A DNA stretch of 64,000 nt from Gautieria morchelliformis (taxonomy: Eukaryota; Basidiomycota; Agaricomycetes; Gomphales; Gomphaceae): positions 62,001 through 126,000 of the forward strand of contig WHVA01000193.1 in the NCBI GenBank assembly GCA_015179125.1, given 5' to 3'. Shown one piece after another: positions 55,846 through 64,000 of the stretch; position 1 is the first letter of the stretch; each line of letters starts with the position of its first letter. The position numbers were made by a program, and so were the translations under genes. The notes beneath the pieces were generated by a model. It saw only the letters and a program-made list of their open reading frames with translations. It had not been told where the DNA came from and ran no database searches.

Positions 55846-55999
55846 AGGGAAAAGTGATAAGATTACTATCTACTCGGTGAGTACCTAGCACTACGCACCT
55901 GAGTTCGAAGGGAAAAGTGATAGGGTTTCCCTTCGAACTCAGACTGCCATATTGGGTGACCGCGTCACGTGATCTCACGCGAGTAGCACGCGAGTAACA
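55822..55999 (-). repeat. Copia 2 5' LTR
   Basis: 178 bp, starting tgttacgcgcagg and ending gagtaaca on the plus strand. It has an internal inverted repeat (gagttcgaaggg against cccttcgaactc). It is flanked by GATGG at 56000. Confidence 0.9.
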
Positions 56000-56004
56000 G
56001 ATGG

Positions 56005-56391
56005 GTCAACAAATCGACCCACGATGACCGTCTTGAATCCTTCAGACGTCTCGCTCGAGGATCAACAAATTTGGCAACGGACTCTTCTGCAGACAACACA
56101 CGCAGGGATTGCAGTGATTGATGTGTCAAGCTGGTATCTTCTGGAGTAATTGTAATTTCCTAACTCATAGATGACACGTTGCTGCTTGCAACAGTCTGCT
56201 CATCGAGCGCGGCCAGATGTGAGGTTACCTGGATTCAGGACGCTAGTGACTCACTATCAGATATATCGTTGACGAACCCGTACCTTCCGGAGTGTCTGTC
56301 AGAACTGACTCTTCTTTGGCACTTCCTCCATTGTGCCCGATTCTGCAAGATTATGTTAGCACGCGCAACGAGCCAACTACATATTATACAT
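56005..56391. other. Spacer between Copia 2 and the long-TIR element
   Basis: This is pre-insertion DNA continuous with 45508-45530, upstream of kinase copy B. No gene was recognised. Confidence 0.5.
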
Positions 56392-56862
56392 TTACAGCTG
56401 TTCCAGGTACATAAGGCGGAGTCTGAATTTTGACTCCGTGACAGCCGTTCAGAAAGAAACATGTATACCTTGATAACTAGTGGATAATAAGACCTGATGT
56501 TTTGTAATAACTATATATGATATAGTATCTACCATTTAGTACAAAATATATAGCTTATTATGCAGATTCTAATATTCTAGAAAATAGGCTTATATGCACC
56601 ATTATGGTACCAATATAGCATAAACAGAGGATGTAGCATTCTCAGACTAGAGTAATATACATGTATAAATGTTTGAAAACTAATGGAATTGTATACTGAA
56701 TGGTTTAGGGAAGGGGAGGGCTGCATACTAATTGAGCACCTTTCCAGCCTTTTAGCTGTCTACAAGGCCATAAATGCTGATTGTAACACTCCAAACTATT
56801 GTATATAACGTATATTTACAATAATTACATGTAACGTAATTTTTCAGGCTTTCCTTGACTTC
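56392..56862 (+). repeat. Long terminal inverted repeat, left
   Basis: About 471 bp. It begins ttacagctgttccaggtac, contains the small palindrome ggagtctgaattttgactcc and ends near ctttccttgacttc. It differs from the right copy by a few percent. There is no CAGCTG end at the inner side, so it is not itself a MITE. Confidence 0.9.
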
Positions 56863-57039
56863 ATAAACCTGCTGGCGGCCATGCGGCACTTGTGACATCA
56901 CGCAATGTAGCGCGATTAGGTCACGTGACCGCACGAAGCCTCGTGCTGCAATGTGGCCTTGCCGCCTTCCTCTTACTTCCTGTTTTCCCCACCCATCGTT
57001 TCTCTGCTCAGCTTCTATCAGACCGCATTTTTCTGTCTA

Positions 57040-58998
57040 ATGGCCCGTCAAAAGGGCAAAGTAACCACCAAACCACCCGGGGAGCCGCCTCCCAGCAAAC
57101 CGAAAACCCGTGAGTGGGACGTGGTAGATCCCTCACACATAGTCGAGGGACGTCGATCCAGGACCCCTTCCAGTCGTTTACTCCAGTCAAGTGACGCAAA
57201 ACCGGTCTCCAAGCTGGCGACCGGCTCAGAGACAGCAAGGATACCATCTAAGCCCCCTCCAGTTCATCCCTCTACTGCTCCCAAGGCCATGACCGCTGCT
57301 CCCAAGGCCGTGACCGCTGCTCCCAAGGCCGTGACCGCTGCTCCTGCACCCGCCCCGCCGCAACCGCTGCCCCTGCACCCGCCCCTGCTGCGACCGCCGC
57401 CCCTGCCCCTGCCCCCGCGCCCCGCCCCTGCCCCTGGCCCTGTTACTACTGCGGCCCTCAGTACGATTCTAGAGGAACAGGAGTCCCAAATCGAAACTGA
57501 TGCGGACGACGAGGATCTTTACGTGGACCACCCCTCAGTGAGCAGCGACGAAGATCTATTTTCAGGTCTCGAACCCTTGGATGTCGAACTCCCGGCTCCA
57601 TCTGACCAGTCGTCAAAGGCTAGAGTGGCGAGAAAGGTTGGCAAAGGAGCAAGCAAGGCGGCAGTTGCCTTGCCTCACAGTATGTTTCTTATTCTCACTT
57701 TATTTCTTCACACTAACAATTTATATACAGCTATTAAGTTTAGTATCCCCTCCCGTTTCGGACTCAAACAGCTCATATGGCGTACACACCATGTCGAGCT
57801 GACAACGACCATAGCCGACCTGAAGGAGACCATTCACCTCATCCTCGGCCTGGATGCGATACCAGCCGTGAAGCGCCCTCCCCTTGTTACGCATATCAAA
57901 CACGATCCGGCCAAGCTTTGTTTCGCTCTTAAGGACGAATGGAGGAAACGGGCAGCAAAACGGGGTGAAGATACCTGCATTGAGATTGTAACTGGTCCTA
58001 AAGTAAGTTTTTATTTTATTTTGTTCTTCTACAGCTAATTTTTGATAGTTTTTTGACTTTCTGGAGGAGGCCGTTGCAGCACACGCTGCGTCCTCTAAAG
58101 GAAAGGCCAAGGGCAAGGCCAAGCCTGCCGTTAACCCCTTTCTTCCAGACGACGCAGCCATCGAGTCTGAGTTGGTGGCAAAGCTAGGTGCAGCTGATAT
58201 GGCCAGGTCAGCGTGATTCCAGGAGGAACTCGGGAAGCTCAGGGAAGCCTGGTTCTGTGACCGGCACCCCAAGTCAATATGTATGGCGCGTGCATTGAGG
58301 GGCCACCACAAGGTACTGAACTTCGAGGGCGAACTTTCCTGGGTATTAGAGCTCGTAAGGTTTTCTCTGATCTCTTTTTTATTTCATGCGCTAACATTTT
58401 AATAGATAGGTGGTACAAGCGGCGTGGACATCAACACCCCTCCCAAGATTGAGTATTTCAAATTCTTCCACACCCAAGATGGCAGCAGTGCCCCAGTCCT
58501 TCGTCGAGGTGGCACGCGGCATTATAGTGAGCCACCCACCAGCATGCATCGTGACGCCGCTCCTCCTGTTATGCCTGCCGTTCCCCCCATCCACATCAAT
58601 TTCCCTGCCAACATCTACAGGTGTCTGACCACTCTTGTCCCAAACGGGGCCGCTCCCCATCACCCAGTGATCGTGTGGCAAGTCCGGACGACAATGCACC
58701 AGTGGACGACTCGCCTACCCCCACCATCGGGGAGTGGATCACACACTTGGAGATGCAGCGCCTCACGTACAAGAGGTGGGATTTTCTGCAACAGAAGTTT
58801 GCCGAGGAAGAGTCGATGGATATGCTCATTAGCAGCCTCGCGAGACTATCACTTGCGAACTTGAAGGTTGGGTATAGTCTCAAGATGGTTGATGCAGTGT
58901 TTATCTTGGAACAGCTTGAAGTGGCGGGGAAGCGGTATGGTTTTGCGGTAGGTGCTCAGGATGATGACAGGCAGAGGTCCAAGAAAGCCAGATATTAG
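57040..58998 (+). pseudogene. Cargo gene of unknown function, Agaricomycete-specific type
   Basis: Start MARQKGKVTTKPPGEPP at 57040. Exons are 57040-57679, 57731-58002, 58049-58354 and 58406-58998. The N-terminus has the block TREWDVVDPSHIVEGRR seen in many Agaricomycete hypothetical proteins. It is followed by a proline/alanine low-complexity part with three 24-bp repeats (APKAVTAA) and an acidic patch. Exon 2 is a compact domain (IKFSIPSRFGLKQLIW). Exon 3 has AWFCDRHPKSICM and LNFEGELSWVLEL, a C-H-C pattern. The C-terminus is rich in S, P and D with SPSPSDRVASPDD and a helical end. A TGA at 58214-58216 and a frame change near 58600-58620 suggest this copy is decayed. I know no function. Its place between the inverted repeats suggests cargo of the element. 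Confidence 0.65.
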
Positions 58999-59513
58999 AT
59001 GTTTTGGTAATACATTTTGATACAGCACAAACCTGTGACTTGGTATTTAGATGAAAATATCAGTTGGGGCTTTCAGGGAATGAGTGTGATAATGTGGACC
59101 TTGGTACATGATATATGCATGAAAAGAAAAATTAAATTAAATTAAAAAATTAAAAATAAAAATAAAAAGCTGCATCTGTCAGCGTTCAGCATCAGCCACA
59201 TGATTAAGTTGACGAGGAAACAGTGTTCATCAGTGGAAAGGATCTCCTAAAGCTTTCACTTTTGGAGCAGTGTAGAGTATCAAGTAATAGTAGTAAAAGT
59301 GTTGCAAGCTAAGTCATACAGTGATAAAATAGCATATATGCAGGCACTTGGCAAGGAGTTCACTGTCTCTGTGCCTGTCTCCTGAGGCAGCCAACTGGTA
59401 TGTTCATCCAGGGAGCTATTATCAGGATTCCCAGATAGAGTCTGAAGAAATCATTATCCCTGGTGGTCTTGTAGGCTCATGGATAACGCAGCAGTTGGTT
59501 ATGGAGTTGCTCA
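58999..59513. other. Spacer inside the long-TIR element
   Basis: AT-rich, with an AAATT/AAAAT microsatellite at 59127-59170. No gene was recognised. Confidence 0.5.
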
Positions 59514-60039
59514 TAGGGCTCCACACCATGCCGTACAACCACGGCTGTATGGTGCCATATTATGGCCATGGCACCTGTATCATCAAGGGTCTGTGTGTGC
59601 TGCCGATGGTATGGTATATGGTATGCAATGGGAAAACCCCGAAAACCTTGTAGCCAAGCCCAAAAATACATCCGCCGATGGGTGCTACTGCTGGTAGGCA
59701 GGCCAGATTTACGTGGCGCTCATGCTCCCATTCACCCCCTGCTGACATTCCGCCACGCGTGCACACACCGTAGTGAGCAGCTGGGTGTGATATTATCAAT
59801 ATAGTTTTGCTGCCAGTCGCATGCAGTAAGGAATTCTCATAACTGCTCTAAGTTTAGGCCAAGCTATAATAGATCAGCCATGAATCCATCAACCATAATA
59901 TGGACGGTACCGTACCTGTACTGTACATACCGTCAGAGGGGTGAGGTGTTGATCTATGGACAGTATACAGTCTGCCGTATCTGTCAACTTGCTGTACATT
60001 ATACGGCCATAGCTGTAATACGGACGGCGTGCAGCCCTA
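59514..60039. mobile_element. hAT-type MITE, copy 1
   Basis: 526 bp with ends tagggct and agcccta, and an exact 8-bp target duplication GTTGCTCA at 59506-59513 and 60040-60047. The terminal inverted similarity runs on through runs of GCCGTA/TACGGC words. It shares internal order and sequence with copy 2 at 62657-63210. No transposase is encoded, so a hAT enzyme elsewhere must have moved it. Confidence 0.92.
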
Positions 60040-61377
60040 GTTGCTCATGGCCTTCATCTTTGCAAATTCACATGATCCCTCTTTGACAAAATCATTGAAG
60101 CCTCCGGCAAGCATGACTTTGGCTTTACTGCTAAGTATGCAATGTCAAGGATTGCAGAGCCATTACACTGAATATATTTCAATGATATGTGCACCAGACT
60201 TCAAACCCAACATTGTGTTCTGCATGACGGGTGCCTAAATTATGTTCCTAGGCAATCCCATTGCCTGACAGGTGCTTATATAAATGGCCGGAACCAAGTA
60301 CATGCAAGTGAAACAGGCCCATGCACAGCCTCCCCTCCGCAGTGTTGACTATCACTGAGGAGGTGAGTTTATTAGTGTATCTTTGTAAAATAGGTAGCTT
60401 TCCCTTATACTACTAGTGTTGATTATAGAACACTAAATAGTCTCCTGAAGGTTCCATCCATTGAACTACTGGTCTATAATATTCCACTGTGTCCATACCG
60501 AGTTACTACATGAATATGCTGAATCTATCCATATATACAAGAACATACCAAGCACCAATGGGAATCTTGATAGGACCTGCAGGCCAAAACAGAAGCATAT
60601 TACCTCGCTACAGTATTGTCCCATAAGCATCAGTATGCATTGATCAAAGGCTAGCATAAGAGCACAGATGTCTCCTGTAGTATACCCTTCTGTACTTCAA
60701 GCTCCTCCCTACAATATTTGAACATGGTGGCAATGCTAGCCATTCCTCTCATACCACCAATACTGGACACAACTTCAGAGGGATGAACATATTTGTACAG
60801 CTTATATGGGTCAGTGATCCTGGACATAATCAGTATGTATTACATGTATGGGTGGTTTCTGCCTTTTTTGGATGAACATGTCGTGTTGTCTTCCTTGTGT
60901 CAGCTGATTTGTGTACCACAGCATGCGATGTTGGCATATTTTCTGCTTTTGTCAACAGTCTTACTGCCACACCTTCTTCATCACCTCATGTGGGTGGCTT
61001 TACCATGTGGCTGCTCCTCGTGGTGGCATACTTAGCCATACCAGCAGCACCTAGGTGCATTACCAGCAATGCAGACACCTCAGCTCTGGTCTGGGGGGCT
61101 GGAGGCTATGTGGGGGCCGTGAGGCCCATGTTGGTATGTTGTCTTCATGAACATACTGTTCTGAGAGCAGAAGTGGCCAGATGGGAAGCAGAAGCAGAAC
61201 TGGAGAGGAGGGCATCCCCTGATAATCCTTGCTAATCTATCCTAGCACAAATACTGGGCTGACAAACACACTATTCATTGCACCATCACATAAAGCATCA
61301 TATAACAAGTATGCTGTACAGTTACACATTATAACAACAAATATTGTCACAATGTTTCTACAGCAGGATACTTATGT
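60040..61377. other. Transposon interior, no gene confirmed
   Basis: Mostly AT-rich. A 112-residue frame at 60897-61235 (plus; GGFTMWLLLVVAYLAIPAAP, later VARWEAEAELERR) has one hydrophobic segment and a charged end. It has no family that I recognise, and its upstream context gives no support. Confidence 0.35.
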
Positions 61378-62601
61378 CTACAAATACCTTGAATGTGTCA
61401 TCCAGCCCTCGCAATGGTCTGCAGTAATGGTGGCAAGGGCACTGTGAAAGAACAATAGTACAGAACCTTGGTCTTTAGCATCAACCGCCTGCCGAAAGGT
61501 ATCCCCATGATGCCTGAGGTAAGATTTCAGATATGAAAGGCTTCTTCAATTGGGTTGAGGTCCGGTGAATAAGGTGGCAAGTAGTATAGCCATACACCAC
61601 TGTTAAAATGCTTAGCCTCCATTGAAACATAAAAAACAACAGTAAATGACTTACCGCTCCTGGCAAATTTCTGAGACTTCTGCTGCATGTTGAATAGCGC
61701 AATTGTCCATGACAAGCACACTGTGGGGCTCAGGCCATGGGTTCATATGAGGCATGAGGTTGGTGATGAACTGGATAAACGAGGCCAAATCATAAGCCCC
61801 TTCTCGCACATCCGAGCATATTATACCCTCTGCACTAAGGGCCGGTAAGAGAGAATACCTATATAATCCAAATGAATCAACAGTAGATGCACAAAGGAAT
61901 ATACACTCACCCAGTACCTCGTACAAACTTAGCTTTCACTGAAGCTCTCTTTCCCTTGGGAGCCCATCCATTCAGACGATATGTGGTGCGACAACCAATA
62001 TGGCTCTCGTCGATAAACACAAGATGCTCCGGGGACTCATGACCAATTTTGAAACCAAATAGAGTGCGCAAATTTTCATTGCGCTCAGCAGCGACCTTGG
62101 ACAGCTGTGGAAAGCATGAGTAGACTAGAAGAGGGCGAAGCATTAGAACATACCTTTTTGTGGGTGAGACCAAGGTCTGTCATTGTGTCCCATAAGGTGC
62201 TGATTCCAACTGTTATCCCATACAGGCGCTGCATGATTGTTTGTATCTCGTCCAAGTATAGGTCAGGGAACTGCTCTGTAAGCCGAAGAAGAAACTACAG
62301 TAATATACAAAGTGAGAAAATATGATCATCTTCACTCTGTAGTGGAAATGCTTACCTCCATTTCCTCTGGAGTCATAATCTTCCTTCTATTTCCCATCTT
62401 TCCATGTCCCTGCACAACTACCTCACCAGTAGTACGCCACAATTGGAGGATGCGCTCGACAACACGTTTTGACATGTTCAGATCAAGTGCGATGTCATCG
62501 ATCTTCTTCTCCCACGTGAACCGTTGGTAAATTACATGCTTCCGGAGGTCTTCAGAGTACATTTGACGCTCCCTTTGGTGTTCAGGCAGGTAGCGAGGCA
62601 T
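61378..62601 (-). pseudogene. Tc1/mariner-type DD34E transposase, one frameshift
   Basis: Start MPRYLPEHQRERQMYSED at 62601. Exons are 62601-62356, 62294-62154, 62104-61911, 61858-61655 and 61599-61378. Exons 2, 3 and 4 have lengths 141, 194 and 204, identical to those of the transposase at 4028-5176. The catalytic triad is [19 protein letters not shown] and [11 protein letters not shown], with 34 residues between the last two. In exon 5, right after PIEEAF, a frame change of one or two bases occurs. The other frame continues YLKSYLRHHGDTFRQAVD to a stop at 61378. So the enzyme is probably inactive, with the catalytic core otherwise intact. It lies within the long inverted repeats at 56392 and 63724 and is the natural candidate for having moved them. 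Confidence 0.85.
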
Positions 62602-62656
62602 CCAGTACAAGTACAAGTATGTAATATCACGTGAGTGTCACGTGTCATGTGACGTG

Positions 62657-63210
62657 TAGGGATGCACACCATGCCGTACATCCACGGCTGTACGGTGCCG
62701 TATTATGGCCACGGCACCCGTACCGTCAAGGCGCGGTGTGCTGTGCCGACGGTACGGTATACGGTACGGTTTGACACCGTATATACCGTACAAATACAGC
62801 CGTGTACGGTATATACGGTATGTATACGGCATGCATCGGTAAACGCCGAAAATGTGTTAGCCGAGCCAAAAACACAGCGCCTGACGGGCGCTACTGCTGG
62901 CAGGTACACATCGGGCATGCCTAATTAGTCTGCATAGGCTGACATAAAGCGCAGCTACCTGTGTAGGCCGCATAGGCGAGCATACTAATATAATACAATG
63001 TCATAGTCTACGCGGATCCGTCACTAACCGATCTTCCAATAGCCCCACCGTATAGTATTGCTGTCAACCGTAATACAGCCGGTACGGTGCCGTACCGTAC
63101 CGTCAGAGGGGAGAGGTCTTGACCATACGGACGGCATATGGTCTGCCGTATCCATCAACCCGCCGTACATTATATGGCCGTGGCTGTAATACGGACGGTG
63201 TGCATCCCTA
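62657..63210. mobile_element. hAT-type MITE, copy 2
   Basis: 554 bp with ends tagggatgcacacc and ggtgtgcatcccta, and an exact 8-bp target duplication GTGACGTG at 62649-62656 and 63211-63218. It is rich in TACGGC/GCCGTA words, which makes it largely self-complementary. Same family as 59514-60039. Confidence 0.94.
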
Positions 63211-63253
63211 GTGACGTGTTACGCGTCAAAGAGAATAGTGTGTGCAGAGATAG

Positions 63254-63724
63254 GAAGTCCAGGTAGCCCTGAAAAAATATGTTACATGTAATTATTGTAA
63301 ATATACGTTATATACAATAGTTTAGAGTGTTACAATCAGCATTTATGGCCTTGTAGACAGCTAAAAGGCTGGAAAGGTGCTCAATTAGTATGCAGCCCTC
63401 CCCTTCCCTAAACCATTCAGTATACAATTCCATTAGTTTTCAAACATTTATACATGTATATTACTCTAGTCTGAGAATGCTACATCCTCTGCTTATGCTA
63501 TATTGGTATCATAATGGTGCATATAAGCATATTTTTTAGAATATTAGAATCTGCATAATAAGCTATATATTTTGTAGTAAATGGTATATACTATATCATA
63601 TATAGTTATTACAAAACATCAGGTCTTATTATCCAATAGTTATCGAGGTATACATGTTTCTTTCTGAACGGCTGTCACGGAGTCAAAATTCAGACTCCGC
63701 CTTATGTACCCGGAACAGCTGTAA
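63254..63724 (-). repeat. Long terminal inverted repeat, right
   Basis: Inverse of the left repeat. Its outer end reads gtacccggaacagctgtaa. It lies about 220 bp from the start of kinase copy C. Confidence 0.9.
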
Positions 63725-63946
63725 TTGTCTAATAAATGTTCATGGTTCGACAGCCAAGTCTGCGTCGTGGAAGGACTTTGACAATTTCACGTCCAAGTCT
63801 CATTCCCAAAGGTTCTTAATGCTAATTGGTATCTTTGACACGTGGCTCGAAAAGGAAATCCTTTGAACGGCATTGGTCACCCACCCGGAATGGCGCGCGC
63901 CTACGTAATTGTCCCAATCACCCTACAGTAGTCTACACTCTTGCTC
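63725..63946. promoter_or_regulatory. Leader of kinase copy C
   Basis: A short spacer between the long inverted repeat and the kinase start. The last 18 bases (ctacactcttgctc before ATGG) match the leader of copies A and B. The GATC run of those copies is missing. Confidence 0.4.
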
Positions 63947-64000
63947 ATGGCTGGCGCAATCAAGCTTCGTGAACGAGAAGACGAATATCGCAGAACATGG
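63947..64000 (+). CDS. Protein-kinase-like gene, copy C, 5' end only
   Basis: ATG at 63947 opens MAGAIKLREREDEYRRTW, nearly identical to the start of copies A and B. It continues beyond the window, so whether the gene is complete cannot be seen. It points away from copy B. Before the Copia and long-TIR insertions the two would have been divergent neighbours. Confidence 0.8.
   Translation, partial: MAGAIKLREREDEYRRTW

Larger units (their letters stand above)
45531..55999 (-). mobile_element. Ty1/Copia LTR retrotransposon (copy 2), broken and split by a LINE
   Basis: The 5' LTR is at 55822-55999 (178 bp) on the right. The 3' LTR is in two pieces, 45531-45603 and 51818-51949, with a LINE between. 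The target duplication is GATGG at 45526-45530 and 56000-56004. A purine tract complementary to cacccccctga lies beside the 3' LTR. The internal order on the minus strand is gag, protease, integrase, reverse transcriptase, RNase H. It has several breaks. The two LTRs differ at about four positions in 177, so it is the youngest of the LTR elements here. Confidence 0.92.
56395..63721. mobile_element. 7.3-kb Tc1/mariner-like element with 471-bp inverted repeats and cargo gene
   Basis: 56392-56862 and 63254-63724 are inverted copies of about 471 bp. Read inward, both ends begin CAGCTGTTCC and are flanked by TA (56393-56394 and 63722-63723), the target pattern of Tc1/mariner elements. Inside are a DD34E transposase (61378-62601, minus) and an unrecognised multi-exon gene (57040-58998, plus). 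Two hAT MITEs (59514-60039, 62657-63210) inserted later. Typical mariners are 1-2 kb with short repeats, so the size and repeat length are unusual. The transposase has one frameshift. That the repeats belong to this transposase is an inference. Confidence 0.65.

Noticed and set aside
56392-56862. The 471-bp repeat as an independent MITE inserted twice
   Set aside because: It has a CAGCTG end only on the outer side and no matching inner end or inner target duplication. Kept as the main alternative to the long-TIR reading.
56395-63721. Polinton, virus-like or Starship-type giant element
   Set aside because: No capsid, DNA polymerase B, packaging ATPase or tyrosine recombinase was seen. The ends are TA-flanked and the only transposase is DD34E.
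1-64000. tRNA, rRNA, CRISPR arrays or bacterial-type operons
   Set aside because: None was seen. Repeats present are transposon ends, LTRs and minisatellites, and genes contain spliceosomal introns.

Overview
The window looks like repeat-rich nuclear DNA of an Agaricomycete (mushroom-forming basidiomycete). The evidence is a FunK1-type fungal kinase with the loop HHDVSVGN, two DUF6533 membrane-protein genes, a basidiomycete P450 relic, a three-member protein-kinase-like family, introns of about 40-60 nt with GTRNGT donors, and fungal Copia, Gypsy, LINE, MULE, Tc1/mariner and hAT elements. No prokaryotic feature, rRNA, tRNA or CRISPR array was seen. All calls were made by eye, without searches.

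Layout. 1-1.25 kb: 3' end of a LINE. 1.4-3.8 kb: decayed FunK1 kinase gene ending in a minisatellite. 4.0-5.2 kb: intron-bearing DD34E Tc1/mariner transposase (minus). 5.2-7.1 kb: low-complexity DNA, no gene recognised. 7.5-21.35 kb: a small PIF/Harbinger-like element (about 0.84 kb of its own sequence) swollen to 13.85 kb by one Ty3/Gypsy element (7871-14676) and one Ty1/Copia element (14809-21005). 21.35-24.95 kb and 27.3-31.7 kb: two copies of a segmental duplication carrying a DUF6533 gene. The second copy is the empty site that proves the Harbinger insertion. It abuts a truncated P450 (26.7-27.3 kb). 31.7-37.5 kb: a MULE with 41-bp terminal inverted repeats, coding for an apparent Ulp1-like peptidase part, a MULE DDE domain, a SWIM finger and a zinc knuckle. 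38.5-45.4 kb: two near-identical kinase-like genes (minus) around a spacer with a WD40 relic. 45.5-56.0 kb: a second Copia element (minus) whose 3' LTR is split by a nearly full-length LINE. 56.4-63.7 kb: a 7.3-kb element with 471-bp terminal inverted repeats and TA target duplication, holding a DD34E transposase, an unrecognised cargo gene and two inserted hAT MITEs. 63.9-64.0 kb: the start of a third kinase-like copy, facing away from the second.

Almost all of the window is mobile DNA and its consequences. The plausible host genes are the kinase-like family, FunK1, the DUF6533 pair and relics of P450 and WD40 genes. Target duplications were read for the Harbinger, Gypsy, both Copia, LINE, hAT and long-TIR insertions, so relative insertion order can be stated. 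The most unusual object is the long-TIR Tc1/mariner-like element with cargo at 56.4-63.7 kb.
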